Of a stretch of DNA of 64,000 nucleotides, positions 46,675 to 61,285 are shown in pieces; positions within the stretch are counted from its first letter, which is position 1; the number at the start of each line of letters is the position of its first letter. The stretch is taken from the NCBI GenBank assembly GCA_024235615.1, contig JACKMB010000004.1, positions 186,001-250,000 of the forward strand, written 5' to 3'. Below the pieces are notes generated by a model. It made no database searches, was not told where the DNA came from, and saw nothing but the letters and a program-made list of their open reading frames with translations. Source of the stretch: Thauera sp. Lineage in GTDB: Bacteria > Pseudomonadota > Gammaproteobacteria > Burkholderiales > Rhodocyclaceae. Position numbers and translations under genes: made by a program.

Positions 46675-47823
46675 ATGGCGGCAAACACGGAGAGCGGGCG
46701 GGCGATGCGCAGGATCAGGCTGAACTATGTACTCGGCGCCGACACGGGGTCTGCGCCGCTCCACAACCCGCTCCTCGATCTCCTGCAGGCCGTGCGCGAG
46801 CAGGGGTCGATCTCCGCCGCCGCGCGCGTGCTGGAGCTCTCCTACCGCCATGTCTGGGGCGAGCTCAAGCGCTGGGAGCTCGAGCTGGGCCAGCCGCTGA
46901 TCCTGTGGGAGAAGGGGCAGGCTGCCCGCCTGTCCGAGTTCGGCGCCAAGCTGCTGCTCGCCGAGCGCCAGGTGCAGGCCCGCCTGCTGCCGCAGATCGA
47001 GGCGCTGCGCGCGGACCTCGAGCGTGCGTTCGCGATCGCCTTCGACGACTCGGTGCATGTGCTGTCCTTCCACGCCAGCCACGACGAGGCGCTCGCCGCG
47101 CTCGGCGAGGAGGCGCGCACGTGCGGCCTGCACCTGGACATCCGCTTCACCGGCAGCGTGGACGCGATCCGTGCGTTGAACGAGGGCCGCTGCACCATGG
47201 CCGGCTTCCACCTGCGCCTGCCGGCGGCACCCGCGTCGCTGTCGCAGCGCACCTACAAGCCGCTGCTGCGCCCCGGCCTGCACAAGCTGATCGGCTTCGC
47301 CCGCCGCAGCCAGGGCCTGATCGTGGCGCGCGGCAATCCGTGCGGCCTGCATGGCCTCGCCGACCTGGCGCGCCCTGGCGTGCGCTTCGTCAATCGTGCG
47401 CGCGGCACCGGCACGCGGGTGCTGTTCGACGAGCTCCTCGGTGAGCTCGGCATCGCGCCGGCGGCGATCGCCGGCTACGCCACCGACGAACCCTCGCACG
47501 CCGCGGTCGCGCAGGCGGTGGCGAGCGGCCAGGCCGACGCCGGCTTCGGCATCGAGGCGAGCGCGCGCAGCCGCGGGCTGGATTTCGTGCCGCTGGTCGA
47601 GGAGGCCTACTTCCTCGCCTGCCTCAAGTCCACGCTGGAGCACGACGCCACCCGCGCCCTGCTCGCGCTGCTGCGCACCGCCGCGTGGCAGGAGCGCCTC
47701 GCCGCCCTGCCCGGCTATGCGCCGATGCAGAGCGGCGAGGTGCTGTCGATGAGCCGGGTGCTGCCGTGGTGGCGCTTCGGGGGGCGTGCGGGAGGTCATG
47801 AATCCGTGCGTCGATCCACTTAA
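46675..47823 (+). CDS. ModE-like DNA-binding protein with substrate-binding-protein domain
   Basis: This 382-aa protein has a LysR/ModE-type winged HTH (about 35-100: LLQAVREQGSISAAARVLELSYRHVW in two parts, then AARLSEFGAKLL) followed by a periplasmic-binding-protein-like domain (about 120-370) with LIGFARRSQGLIVARGNP and VRFVNRARGTGTRVLFDELL. The family with this domain order typically sits beside molybdate or tungstate genes. It could sense molybdate, tungstate or a cofactor and control xdhC-mocA and fdhD-padBCD. There is no signal peptide. Start ATG 46675; 46708 is an alternative (MRRIRLNYV). Confidence 0.8.
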   Translation: MAANTESGRAMRRIRLNYVLGADTGSAPLHNPLLDLLQAVREQGSISAAARVLELSYRHVWGELKRWELELGQPLILWEKGQAARLSEFGAKLLLAERQVQARLLPQIEALRADLERAFAIAFDDSVHVLSFHASHDEALAALGEEARTCGLHLDIRFTGSVDAIRALNEGRCTMAGFHLRLPAAPASLSQRTYKPLLRPGLHKLIGFARRSQGLIVARGNPCGLHGLADLARPGVRFVNRARGTGTRVLFDELLGELGIAPAAIAGYATDEPSHAAVAQAVASGQADAGFGIEASARSRGLDFVPLVEEAYFLACLKSTLEHDATRALLALLRTAAWQERLAALPGYAPMQSGEVLSMSRVLPWWRFGGRAGGHESVRRST

Positions 47824-47939
47824 TAAGCTGATGTTTGGATTGCAAAATTCCGTGAAACACTAACGCGGAACCTGGCCGCTCACGCGTGAAGCGCGTAGAA
47901 TCCTGCCCCTTGTTCACGCATTGCAGCACGGAGCGCGCC

Positions 47940-49885
<1,946 letters not shown>

Positions 49886-49889
<4 letters not shown>

Positions 49890-50539
49890 GCGGGCGCCTT
49901 CAACCCTACGCCGCGCAGCTCGCCGACGGTGTCGCCGCGCTCGGCCTCGCGCTGCCGCAGGAGACCATCGACCGCCTGCTCGCGTTCGGCGAGCTGCTGC
50001 TGAAGTGGAACAAGGTCTACAACCTCACCGCGATCCGCAGCCCGCAGGAGCTGATCACCCATCACCTGCTCGATTCGCTCGCGGTGCTGCCGCAACTGGC
50101 GGCGGTGAACCGGCTCGCCGACATCGGCTCCGGCGGCGGCCTGCCGGGCGTGGTGCTGGCGATCGTGCGGCCGGGGCTGGTGGCGTCTTCGATCGAGACC
50201 GTCGGCAAGAAGGCGAGCTTCCAGCAGCAAGCGAAGATCGAGCTCGGCCTGGGCAATTTCACCGTACTGAACAAGCGCGTCGAACAGGTGCAGCCCGAGA
50301 TGCTGCCCGGTGGCGCGCCGGAGGGCGTGATCTCGCGCGCCTTCTCCAGCCTGGCCGACTTCACCGGCTTGTCGGGCCACCTCGTCGCCGAGGGCGGCGC
50401 GCTGTATGCGATGAAGGGCGTGAATCCGCTCGACGAGATCGCCGCGCTGCCCGCCGGCTGGGCGGTGACCGAGACCCATGCGCTGACGGTGCCTGGGCTG
50501 GGCGCCGAGCGTCATCTGCTGGTCATCCGGCGGGCGTGA
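49886..50539 (+). CDS. rsmG: 16S rRNA (guanine-527-N7) methyltransferase
   Basis: This 217-aa SAM enzyme methylates G527 of 16S rRNA. The substrate-interacting start [11 protein letters not shown] near 40 and the SAM loop [14 protein letters not shown] near 76 are typical, and the C-terminal RAFSSLADF follows. Start ATG 49886 overlaps the mnmG stop (ATGA), indicating translational coupling. Only about 107 bp separate it from parA. Confidence 0.96.
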
Positions 50540-50646
50540 CACTGCAGCCCTGAGGCGCGTCGTGCATGTTGCATCGCCGCATTGAAGTACACTCCGGGGT
50601 TTGCACCGCGCGTGCGAGCCCCGCAAACGGAACAGCCTGAACCGAC

Positions 50647-51417
50647 ATGGCCAAGATATTCTGCGTCGCAAACCAGAAGGGCGGGGTGGGCAAGACCACC
50701 ACCTGCGTCAATCTCGCCGCCGCCCTGCACCAGGCCGGGCAGCGCGTGCTGCTGATCGACCTCGATCCGCAGGGCAACGCCACCATGGGCAGCGGGGTCG
50801 ACAAGCGCGAGCTCAAGAGCTCGGTGTATCACCTGCTCGTCGGCATGGTCGACCTCGCCGGGGTGCGGGTGGTCTCGCCCACCGGCGGCTACGACGTGCT
50901 GCCGGCCAATCGCGACCTCGCCGGCGCCGAGGTCGAGCTGGTCAACCTCGACCAGCGCGAGAAGCGCCTGCGCAACGCGCTCGCCGCCTTCGGCGACGAC
51001 TACGACTTCGTCCTCATCGACTGCCCGCCCTCGCTGTCGATGCTGACCCTCAACGGCCTGTGCTGCGCCACCGGGGTGATCATCCCGATGCAGTGCGAGT
51101 ACTACGCGTTGGAGGGGTTGTCCGACCTGGTCAACACGATCAAGAAGGTGCACGCCAACCTCAACCGCGACCTCAAGATCATCGGCCTGCTGCGGGTGAT
51201 GTTCGACCCGCGCGTAACGCTGCAGCAGCAGGTGTCGAACCAGCTCGAGGGCCACTTCGGCGACAAGGTCTTCCGCGCCATCGTGCCGCGCAACGTGCGC
51301 CTGGCCGAGGCGCCGAGCCACGGCATGCCGGGCGTGGTGTTCGACAAGGCGGCCAAGGGTGCGCAGGCCTACATGGCCTTCGCGCACGAGATGATCGAGC
51401 GCGCGAAGACCTTCTGA
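50647..51417 (+). CDS. parA: Chromosome-partitioning ATPase ParA
   Basis: This 256-aa Walker-type ATPase moves ParB-parS complexes along the nucleoid. The deviant Walker A KGGVGKTTTCVNLA is near residue 12, the Walker B LIDCPPSL near 120, and the DLDPQGNAT segment near 38. It is the short chromosomal form without an N-terminal HTH. Start ATG 50647. The parB gene follows 14 bp later, so they are one operon. Confidence 0.96.
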   Translation: MAKIFCVANQKGGVGKTTTCVNLAAALHQAGQRVLLIDLDPQGNATMGSGVDKRELKSSVYHLLVGMVDLAGVRVVSPTGGYDVLPANRDLAGAEVELVNLDQREKRLRNALAAFGDDYDFVLIDCPPSLSMLTLNGLCCATGVIIPMQCEYYALEGLSDLVNTIKKVHANLNRDLKIIGLLRVMFDPRVTLQQQVSNQLEGHFGDKVFRAIVPRNVRLAEAPSHGMPGVVFDKAAKGAQAYMAFAHEMIERAKTF

Positions 51418-51431
51418 ATTCCGGAACCGAC

Positions 51432-52283
51432 ATGAACAAACCCAGACTCAAGGGCCTCGGCCGCGGACTCGACGCGCTGCTGGCCGCGAACCAGGAAGAG
51501 GAAGTCGACAAGGGCGAGCTGCAATCCCTGCCCACGATCGCGCTGCAGCCCGGCAAGTACCAGCCGCGCACGCGCATGGATCCGGGTTCGCTGGAGGAAC
51601 TGGCGGCCTCGATCAAGGCCCAGGGCGTGATGCAGCCGATCATGGTGCGGCCGGTGGGCGAGGACGCCTTCGAGATCATCGCCGGCGAACGGCGCTGGCG
51701 CGCGGCGCAGATCGCCGGGCTGGCCGAGGTGCCCTGCCTGGTGCGCGAGATCCCCGACGAAGCCGCGCTGGCGATGTCGCTGATCGAGAACATCCAGCGC
51801 GAGGACCTCAATCCGCTCGAGGAGGCCGGCGGCATCCAGCGCCTGATCGACGAGTTCGACATGACCCACCAGCAGGCCGCCGACGCCGTCGGCCGCTCGC
51901 GTCCGGCGGCCTCGAACCTGCTGCGCCTGCTCAACCTCGCCAAGCCGGTGCAGGAGCTGCTGATGGCGGGCGACCTCGACATGGGGCATGCACGCGCCCT
52001 GCTGCCGCTCGACGGTGCCAGCCAGATCCAGCTCGGCAATCAGGTGGCCGCGCGCCAGCTCTCGGTGCGCGATACCGAGCGCCTGGTGCAGCAGATCCTC
52101 AACCCGCGGCAGAAGAAGCCCGCGCCCCCGCCCGATCGCGACCTGTTGCGGCTGGAGGAGGAGATCGCGGACGCGATCGGCGCCACGGTCAAGATCAAGG
52201 CCAACAAGAAGGGCGCGGGCGAACTCACGATCCGGTTCGGCAGCCTCGACCAGCTCGACGGCGTACTCGGAAGGTTGCGCTGA
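51432..52283 (+). CDS. parB: Chromosome-partitioning protein ParB
   Basis: This 283-aa parS-binding CTPase has the N-terminal ParB motif GLGRGLDALLA (1-20), box II around YQPRTRMDPGSLEELA, the GERRWRAAQIAGL CTP-binding region, and an HTH around MTHQQAADAVGRSRPAASNLLRL. The C-terminal dimer domain is present. Start ATG 51432. No full parS site (the 16-bp palindrome) was seen in this window. It is followed by the 282-bp promoter region of the ATP synthase operon. Confidence 0.95.
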   Translation: MNKPRLKGLGRGLDALLAANQEEEVDKGELQSLPTIALQPGKYQPRTRMDPGSLEELAASIKAQGVMQPIMVRPVGEDAFEIIAGERRWRAAQIAGLAEVPCLVREIPDEAALAMSLIENIQREDLNPLEEAGGIQRLIDEFDMTHQQAADAVGRSRPAASNLLRLLNLAKPVQELLMAGDLDMGHARALLPLDGASQIQLGNQVAARQLSVRDTERLVQQILNPRQKKPAPPPDRDLLRLEEEIADAIGATVKIKANKKGAGELTIRFGSLDQLDGVLGRLR

Positions 52284-52425
52284 CGCCTTCCGGCCTTGCG
52301 TCGACGCATGCGCGCCGGGTCGCCGGTTATCGCGCCTCCACAGCCACTTGCCGCGCCGAATTCGGCCGCTCGCCCGCCCCTCCTTGCGGGCGGGAAGCTC
52401 ACATCCGCCGAGGCTTGCTATGTTA

Positions 52426-52441
52426 TGTCTTCTATAAGACA
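52426..52441. promoter_or_regulatory. Small dyad upstream of the atp operon
   Basis: TGTCTT-CTAT-AAGACA, six-base arms and a four-base centre, within an AT-richer stretch 125 bp ahead of atpI. It could be a small operator or a hairpin in the parB 3' region; nothing supports either choice. Confidence 0.3.
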
Positions 52442-52482
52442 CAACAGCAATGCGTTTTCCCTTGCTGCAGCGCATCCAAGGT

Positions 52483-52511
52483 TTGACTTTGCTGCGGTTA
52501 ACCCCTACCAT
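52483..52511 (+). promoter_or_regulatory. Sigma-70 type promoter of the atp operon
   Basis: TTGACT (52483-52488), 17 bp, then TACCAT (52506-52511). The -35 matches five of six consensus bases and the -10 four of six. It lies 55 bp upstream of atpI and would drive the whole atpIBEFHAGDC set. Confidence 0.6.
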
Positions 52512-52565
52512 CCGCGGGATTTCAGGCGGTCGCGAGCGTCATCGACGCGCATGCGATAACACCGG

Positions 52566-53761
<1,196 letters not shown>

Positions 53762-53818
53762 GAGTTTCGGTTTCACCTTCAGCGTAGTACCTGGTTTTTA
53801 AACTCACTTCCCCACTAA

Positions 53819-54073
<255 letters not shown>

Positions 54074-54120
54074 TCGGTTCGAGTTCATCCTTTTTTGAAC
54101 CAACCTGAGGGCCAAGAACC

Positions 54121-54594
54121 GTGAATTTGAACGCAACCCTGATAGCCCAGCTCGTTGTGTTCTTCATTCTGGCGTGGTTCACGATGAAATTCGTGTGGCC
54201 GCCCATCGTGAAGGCGCTGGACGAGCGTGCGAACAAGATCGCAGACGGGCTGGCAGCTGCGGACAAGGCCAAGGCTGATCTGGCGCTCGCCGAGAAGAAG
54301 GTCGTCGAGGAACTGCGCAAGGCCCGCGAATCCGCGGGTGATGTGCGGACCTCCGCTGAAAAGCAGGCGAGCCAGCTGATCGACGAGGCCCGCGCCGAAG
54401 CCGGCCGCATCATTGCCGCCGCCCGCGAGGCCGCCGAGCACGAAGCCGGTGCCGCCACGCAGCGTGCCAAGGAAGCCCTGCGCGACCAGGTCGCCCATCT
54501 GGCCGTCGCCGGCGCGGAAAAGATCCTGCGCCGCGAGATCGACGCCAAGGTGCATGCGAAGCTGCTTGCCAACCTGAAACAGGAACTGCAATAA
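54121..54594 (+). CDS. atpF: F0F1 ATP synthase subunit b
   Basis: This is the peripheral-stalk subunit of 157 aa: one N-terminal membrane helix (residues 5-27, ending FVWPPI) then a long charged coiled coil. GTG is used as the start at 54121, giving the usual N-terminus [18 protein letters not shown]. It connects subunit a with delta and F1. The atpH gene starts three bases after its stop. Confidence 0.95.
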   Translation: MNLNATLIAQLVVFFILAWFTMKFVWPPIVKALDERANKIADGLAAADKAKADLALAEKKVVEELRKARESAGDVRTSAEKQASQLIDEARAEAGRIIAAAREAAEHEAGAATQRAKEALRDQVAHLAVAGAEKILRREIDAKVHAKLLANLKQELQ

Positions 54595-54597
54595 GTC

Positions 54598-55131
54598 ATG
54601 GCCGAGAACGTCACCATCGCGCGCCCCTATGCGGATGCCGCCTTCGAGCTGGCCCGCGGGGCAGGTGCGCTGGGGCCTTGGTCGGAAGCGCTGGATCGGC
54701 TTGCCCTCGTGGCGGCCGATTCCGGCATGAAGGCGTGCTTCAACGATCCCAACCTGTCCGCCGAGCAGCTCTACCAGCTCGTTCTGGGCGTTTCGGGTGA
54801 CCTGACCGCCGAACAGCAGAACTTCGTCCGCGTCCTCGTGGAAAACGAACGTCTGCAGGTGCTTCCGGAGATCCGTGACCTGTTCGTTGCTCTCAAGAAC
54901 GAACACGAAGGCGTCCGCGAGGCGCAAATCGCCTCTGCCTTCCCGCTCGACGATGCCGCCCTGGCCGCGTTGAAGGCCGACCTCGAAGCCCGCTTCAAGG
55001 CCGCCGTCAATATCACGGTCAGCATCGACCCCGAACTGATCGGTGGGGTCCGCATCGCCGTCGGCGACGAAGTCATCGACGCCTCGGTCCGCGGCAAGCT
55101 CGCGAACATGGCCGCTGCGCTCAAGAACTAG
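54598..55131 (+). CDS. atpH: F0F1 ATP synthase subunit delta
   Basis: This 177-aa subunit links the peripheral stalk to the top of F1. The N-terminal helical domain starts with [14 protein letters not shown], and the C-terminal [20 protein letters not shown] segment is conserved. There is no clear ribosome site; with only a 3-bp gap after atpF, it is probably translated by re-initiation. Confidence 0.95.
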   Translation: MAENVTIARPYADAAFELARGAGALGPWSEALDRLALVAADSGMKACFNDPNLSAEQLYQLVLGVSGDLTAEQQNFVRVLVENERLQVLPEIRDLFVALKNEHEGVREAQIASAFPLDDAALAALKADLEARFKAAVNITVSIDPELIGGVRIAVGDEVIDASVRGKLANMAAALKN

Positions 55132-55144
55132 GAGTTATCGCAAA

Positions 55145-56683
55145 ATGCAACTCAACCCCTCTGAAATCAGTGATCTGATTAAGAGCCGGATTCAGAACCT
55201 GCAGCTCGCCGCCACGTCGCGCAACGAGGGCACGGTAGTCTCCGTCACCGACGGTATCTGCCGCGTCCACGGTCTCACCGACGTCATGCAGGGCGAAATG
55301 CTGGAATTCCCCGGCAATACCTACGGCATGGCTCTGAACCTCGAGCGTGACTCCGTGGGCGCGGTGGTGCTCGGCGAGTACGAGCACATCACCGAAGGCG
55401 ACACCGTCAAGGCCACCGGCCGCATTCTCGAAGTGCCCGTCGGCCCCGAGCTGATCGGCCGCGTCGTGAATGCGCTCGGCCAGCCGATCGACGGCAAGGG
55501 CCCGATCAACGCGAAGCTCACCGACAAGATCGAGAAGGTCGCGCCGGGCGTCATCGCCCGTAAGTCCGTCTCGCAGCCGGTGCAGACCGGCCTGAAGTCG
55601 GTCGACTCGATGGTGCCGATCGGCCGTGGCCAGCGCGAGTTGATCATCGGCGACCGCCAGACCGGCAAGACCGCCGTCGCGGTCGACGCGATCATCAACC
55701 AGAAGGGCCAGGACATGTACTGCGTGTACGTGGCCATCGGCCAGAAGGCCTCGACCGTCGCCAACGTCGTGCGCAAGCTCGAAGAGAACGGCGCGATGGA
55801 ATACACCATCGTCGTCGCCGCCACCGCGTCGGAATCGGCCGCCATGCAGTACCTGGCCGCCTACGCCGGCTGCACCATGGGCGAGTACTTCCGCGACCGC
55901 GGCATGGACGCGCTGATCGTCTATGACGACCTCACCAAGCAGGCCTGGGCCTACCGCCAGGTTTCGCTGCTGCTGCGCCGTCCGCCGGGCCGTGAAGCCT
56001 ACCCGGGCGACGTGTTCTACCTGCACTCCCGTCTGCTCGAGCGCGCTGCGCGTGTCAACGAGGACTACGTCGAGAAGTTCACCAACGGCGAAGTCAAGGG
56101 CAAGACCGGTTCGCTGACCGCACTGCCGGTCATCGAGACCCAGGCCGGCGACGTGTCCGCGTTCGTTCCGACCAACGTGATCTCGATTACCGACGGCCAG
56201 ATCTTCCTTGAGACCGACCTGTTCAACGCCGGTATCCGTCCCGCGATCAACGCCGGTATCTCGGTGTCCCGCGTCGGTGGTGCCGCCCAGACCAAGGTCG
56301 TCAAGAAGCTCTCCGGCGGTATCCGTACCGACCTCGCGCAGTATCGCGAGCTCGCCGCCTTCGCCCAGTTCGCCTCCGACCTGGACGACGCCACCCGCAA
56401 GCAGCTCGAGCGCGGCCGCCGCGTCACCGAACTGATGAAGCAGGCCCAGTACTCGCCGATGTCGATTGCCGACATGGCCATCGTGCTGTACGCGGTGAAC
56501 AACGGCTACTTCGACGATGTCGACGTGGGTCGCGTGCTGGCTTTCGAGGCCGCCATGATCCAGTTCGTCAAGACCAAGCAGTCCGCTCTGGTCTCCTCGA
56601 TCCTGAGCAAGAAGGAACTGGACGCCGACGGCGAAAAGACCCTGGCTGCCGCGATCGCCGAGTTCAAGAAGAGCTGGGCCTAA
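55145..56683 (+). CDS. atpA: F0F1 ATP synthase subunit alpha
   Basis: This 512-aa subunit forms the non-catalytic nucleotide sites of the F1 hexamer. The Walker A GDRQTGKT is near residue 169, and [24 protein letters not shown] in the second half is typical, including the interface arginine in the VSRVGGAAQ region. Start ATG 55145 follows AGGAG. Normal length. Confidence 0.97.
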   Translation: MQLNPSEISDLIKSRIQNLQLAATSRNEGTVVSVTDGICRVHGLTDVMQGEMLEFPGNTYGMALNLERDSVGAVVLGEYEHITEGDTVKATGRILEVPVGPELIGRVVNALGQPIDGKGPINAKLTDKIEKVAPGVIARKSVSQPVQTGLKSVDSMVPIGRGQRELIIGDRQTGKTAVAVDAIINQKGQDMYCVYVAIGQKASTVANVVRKLEENGAMEYTIVVAATASESAAMQYLAAYAGCTMGEYFRDRGMDALIVYDDLTKQAWAYRQVSLLLRRPPGREAYPGDVFYLHSRLLERAARVNEDYVEKFTNGEVKGKTGSLTALPVIETQAGDVSAFVPTNVISITDGQIFLETDLFNAGIRPAINAGISVSRVGGAAQTKVVKKLSGGIRTDLAQYRELAAFAQFASDLDDATRKQLERGRRVTELMKQAQYSPMSIADMAIVLYAVNNGYFDDVDVGRVLAFEAAMIQFVKTKQSALVSSILSKKELDADGEKTLAAAIAEFKKSWA

Positions 56684-56704
56684 GGCCGGCGAGGGAGACG
56701 GAAA

Positions 56705-57574
56705 ATGGCTAGCGGTAAGGAAATCCGTACCAAGATCAAGAGCGTGCAAAACACGCGCAAGATCACCAAGGCCATGGAGATGGTGGCTGCATCCAAGATG
56801 CGCAAGGCGCAGGATCGGATGCGTAGCGCCCGCCCCTTTGCCGAAAAGATCCGCCGACTCGCCGCGAACCTGTCCCAGGCCAATGTGACCGACTACAAGC
56901 ACCCCTTCCTGGTCCGCAAGGACCAGGTCAAGCGGGTGGGCCTGATCCTGGTGACCACCGACAAGGGTTTGTGCGGTGGCCTCAACACCAACGTCCAGCG
57001 TGTTGCGCTCAACGCCATGAAGGACTGGGAGTCCTCGGGTGTGACCGAGATCCGTGCCTGCTGCATCGGCAACAAGGGTCTCGGCTTCATGCAGCGCATG
57101 GGCGCCAAGGTGGTGTCGAACGTCACCCAGCTCGGTGACACGCCGCACTTGGAAAAGTTGATCGGTCCGGTCAAGGTCATGCTCGATGCGTTCCAGAACG
57201 ACGAGCTCGACGCGGTTTACGTGGCATACACGCGCTTCATCAACACGATGAAACAGGAGCCGGTGCTCGAACAGCTGCTGCCGCTCACCGGCGAGCAGCT
57301 GGGAACGCCGGAGAGCTCCTGGGACTATCTCTACGAGCCGGACCCGCAGGTCGTCATCGACGAATTGCTGGTGCGCTACGTCGAGGCGCTGGTGTACCAG
57401 GCTGTGGCCGAGAACATGGCATCCGAACAGAGTGCGCGCATGGTGGCGATGAAGGCCGCGTCCGACAATGCCAAGAACGTGATCGGCGAGCTGCAACTGG
57501 TCTACAACAAGACCCGTCAGGCCGCGATCACCAAGGAGCTGTCGGAAATCGTCGGCGGCGCCGCCGCGGTGTAA
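56705..57574 (+). CDS. atpG: F0F1 ATP synthase subunit gamma
   Basis: This 289-aa central-stalk subunit starts with the conserved [29 protein letters not shown] region (in two helices) and ends with the [17 protein letters not shown] helix that rotates in the hexamer. The middle part is the Rossmann-like foot with [14 protein letters not shown]. Start ATG 56705 is 21 bp after atpA. Confidence 0.97.
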   Translation: MASGKEIRTKIKSVQNTRKITKAMEMVAASKMRKAQDRMRSARPFAEKIRRLAANLSQANVTDYKHPFLVRKDQVKRVGLILVTTDKGLCGGLNTNVQRVALNAMKDWESSGVTEIRACCIGNKGLGFMQRMGAKVVSNVTQLGDTPHLEKLIGPVKVMLDAFQNDELDAVYVAYTRFINTMKQEPVLEQLLPLTGEQLGTPESSWDYLYEPDPQVVIDELLVRYVEALVYQAVAENMASEQSARMVAMKAASDNAKNVIGELQLVYNKTRQAAITKELSEIVGGAAAV

Positions 57575-57585
57575 GGCATTATTGA

Positions 57586-59001
<1,416 letters not shown>

Positions 59002-59055
59002 CGAGGTCGCCCGCGCGTCGTGCAAGCGGCGCGCGGGACATCAAGGGGAAACACA

Positions 59056-59481
59056 ATGGCTATGACGGTTCATGTCGACATCGTCAGCGCGGAAGAGCAG
59101 ATCTTCTCCGGGCTGGCCGAGTTTGTCGCATTGCCGGGCGAAGCGGGCGAGCTGGGCATCCTGCCCGGCCACATGCCGCTGATGACCCGGATCAAGCCGG
59201 GTGCCGTGCGCGTGCGTGCCCAGAACGCGACCGAAGAGGAACTGATCTTCGTCGCGGGCGGCCTGCTGGAGGTTCAACCGGGTCTGGTGACGGTGCTCGC
59301 CGACACCGCGATCCGCGGCAAGGACCTCGATGAGGCGAAGGCGCTCGAAGCCAAGCGCAAGGCCGAGGAAGCCATGGCGAACCAGACCGCGCGTCTGGAC
59401 TATGCCAAGGCCCAGGCCGAGCTCATGGAAGCGGTGGCGCAGCTCGCCGCGATCCAGCGCCTGCGCAAGCGCGGCCACTGA
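59056..59481 (+). CDS. atpC: F0F1 ATP synthase subunit epsilon
   Basis: This 141-aa last subunit has a beta-sandwich ([19 protein letters not shown], then [14 protein letters not shown]) and a C-terminal helical pair that can block rotation. Start ATG 59056 has an AAGGGG ribosome site. It is followed by a strong intrinsic terminator that ends the operon. Confidence 0.96.
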   Translation: MAMTVHVDIVSAEEQIFSGLAEFVALPGEAGELGILPGHMPLMTRIKPGAVRVRAQNATEEELIFVAGGLLEVQPGLVTVLADTAIRGKDLDEAKALEAKRKAEEAMANQTARLDYAKAQAELMEAVAQLAAIQRLRKRGH

Positions 59482-59521
59482 GACCTGATTGCACCGGGCA
59501 GCCGGTGTGATCGATATCCCG

Positions 59522-59551
59522 AAAGCAGCTCGTACCGAGCTGCTTTTTTTT
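59522..59551 (+). terminator. Intrinsic terminator of the atp operon
   Basis: AAAGCAGCTCG (59522-59532) pairs with CGAGCTGCTTT (59536-59546) around a three-base loop and is followed by a run of T. It lies between the convergent atpC and ubiJ genes. Confidence 0.9.
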
Positions 59552-59634
59552 CGCGCATGCTCGGCGCGGGTGCACACGATCGGGCAAGATGTGGGGCTCC
59601 TGCTTAGCGGATCGGGCGCCGCACCGCACGCTCG

Positions 59635-60216
59635 TCAGCGCCGTTTTTCCAGCCTCGCCACGCGCTTGTCCAGGCGCGCCACAGCGTCACGCAATGCGAC
59701 CACCTCTTCGGCGAATGCGGGCAGGGCCCGGCGCGGGACGAGCAGGGTGGATTCCTCGGTGAGGTATTCGGCCACGTTTCCGCTCGCCCGCTCCAGGCCG
59801 CGGCGGCCCTCGTCGATCGCCTTGCGCCCGCCTTCCACCAGCCGATGGGCCGCGATGTCGCCGAAGAGCCGCGACAGGTCCTCCTCGGCATCCCAGCGCA
59901 GGTGACGAAAGACGAAGCCGAGCGCCTCGGCGAACTCGGCGTTGCCTTCGATGCGCACGTGCCGCATCGCCGTCTCCAGCCCGTCCACCAGCAGCCGGGG
60001 CAGGTCGGCCACCGCCAGGCGAAGGCTCACCTCGGGCGCTTCCTCACCGCTCCACTCGGCGAGCTGGCCATCGTTGGCAACGGAAAAGTCGATCTCGGCC
60101 ACCGGGCTGAGCACCAGCCGCGCCGTGCGTCCGGCATGCGGCTGCAGGCGCTGGCGAGCCCATCCGGCCTGCGCGAGCAGGTGGTTGGTGGCCGTCAGGA
60201 AGAGGCTGGAGATCAT
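59635..60216 (-). CDS. ubiJ: Ubiquinone-biosynthesis accessory factor UbiJ
   Basis: This 193-aa protein has an SCP2-type lipid-binding domain (about 15-110: ARLVLSPVAEIDFSVANDGQL, then VRIEGNAEFAEALGFVF) and a C-terminal coiled coil that ends LRDAVARLDKRVARLEKR. UbiJ binds ubiquinone intermediates and helps the Ubi complex. Start ATG 60216. It follows ubiE and the Tim44-like gene on the same strand; the usual ubiB neighbour is not downstream, since the gene converges with atpC. Confidence 0.88.
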   Translation of the reverse strand: MISSLFLTATNHLLAQAGWARQRLQPHAGRTARLVLSPVAEIDFSVANDGQLAEWSGEEAPEVSLRLAVADLPRLLVDGLETAMRHVRIEGNAEFAEALGFVFRHLRWDAEEDLSRLFGDIAAHRLVEGGRKAIDEGRRGLERASGNVAEYLTEESTLLVPRRALPAFAEEVVALRDAVARLDKRVARLEKRR

Positions 60217-60294
60217 GGTGGAGGGCTCCGGAGAGTGGCGGGCGGTTTCCAAGGATACGCAGCCGAGGAGGCCTTGTCTCGGATGCCGTACTCC

Positions 60295-60343
60295 AAAAAC
60301 GGCGGGCCTGCCGGTGCCTCCAGGGAGACACGGGCAGGCCCGC
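60295..60343 (-). terminator. Intrinsic terminator after the Tim44-like gene
   Basis: On the minus strand a perfect 11-bp stem (60333-60343 with 60302-60312) is followed by CGTTTTTGG. It lies 40 bp past the stop and would separate the ubiE unit from ubiJ. Confidence 0.8.
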
Positions 60344-60382
60344 GGCAAGACCGGGGCACGCGGGGCGTGCCCGCCTGTCGGC

Positions 60383-61267
60383 TTACTGAGATTGCTGGAT
60401 GCCGGCGATCAGCCAGCCAGCGCTGCCTGCGAGCGGCTTGCTCAGGTGCCAGATCTCGTCGAAGGCTTCCGGCGCGGCGTCCGCCTGCTCGCGCAGCAGG
60501 CCGCTGAAGCGGACGCTGACGACGTAGCGGTCGTTCTCTTCGGCGACGTCGATCACCTCGGCATTGAGCTCGACCACGTCGGTGCGCTGCTCGGCACCCT
60601 TGCGCTCGTTGAGTTGCATGCACAACTCGGCGAACACCTCCGGGGTGGTGAACTCGCGCAGATCGTCGAGGTTGCCGGCGTCGTTGGCAGCCTGCAGGCG
60701 GATGAAGTTGAGCTTGGCCTGGCGGGCGAAGCCTTCGGTATCGAAGCCGCCGGCGCGCGCCTTGTCGAGGCCGCTCTGCGCGGGTGCGCTGCCGCCACCG
60801 AGGGGACGAGCGGCTTCAAACTGCTGCGGACGCGCCTGCTGCGCAGCACCGGCAGGCGCGCCTGCGTACTGCAGGTCACGGGTGGGCTGCTGTGCGGCCG
60901 CGTTCGCTCCGCGCCGGAAGATCAGGCGGAAGACGAAGAAGGCCGCTGCGGCGAGCAGCAGGATCATGACGAAGTTGGCGAAGCCTTCGCCGAGGCCGAG
61001 CGCGGAGAACAGCGCGGCGAGGCCGAGCCCCGCGGCCAGGCCCGCGATCGGCCCCATCCACGAGCGCTTGGGTTGTGCGGCAGCGGTGGCTGCGCCGGCG
61101 GCGGGCGTCTGCTGCTGCGTCGCCGAGGGCTGGCGTTGCGCTGGCGGTGTAGCCTGGCGCTGCATGCCGAAGCTGCTGCCGCCGCCGAGGCGCTTGGCTT
61201 CGGCTTCGGTGGCGACGAAGCCGAAGGACATCACGGCGACGATCAGGGTGAGGAAGAACTGCTTCAT
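60383..61267 (-). CDS. Tim44-like domain protein
   Basis: This 294-aa protein has a signal or first membrane helix (1-24), a Gln/Pro/Ala-rich stretch (38-65), a hydrophobic region of two further segments (72-117) and a C-terminal Tim44-like domain (about 165-294) with NLDDLREFTTPEVFAEL and VSVRFSGLLRE. In bacteria such proteins are membrane-bound with unknown function. Start ATG 61267. It lies 18 bp after ubiE and is probably in its operon. Confidence 0.8.
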   Translation of the reverse strand: MKQFFLTLIVAVMSFGFVATEAEAKRLGGGSSFGMQRQATPPAQRQPSATQQQTPAAGAATAAAQPKRSWMGPIAGLAAGLGLAALFSALGLGEGFANFVMILLLAAAAFFVFRLIFRRGANAAAQQPTRDLQYAGAPAGAAQQARPQQFEAARPLGGGSAPAQSGLDKARAGGFDTEGFARQAKLNFIRLQAANDAGNLDDLREFTTPEVFAELCMQLNERKGAEQRTDVVELNAEVIDVAEENDRYVVSVRFSGLLREQADAAPEAFDEIWHLSKPLAGSAGWLIAGIQQSQ

Positions 61268-61285
61268 CTGTCGGGGTCTCCTGGT

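Noticed and set aside
47844-47859. Possible parS site before mnmG
   Set aside because: Only the right half (CGTGAAACA) matches the 16-bp palindrome; the left half is mostly different.
55121-57496. Long minus-strand frame across atpA and atpG
   Set aside because: Antisense to two near-invariant ATP synthase genes, so it cannot be an independent gene of that length.
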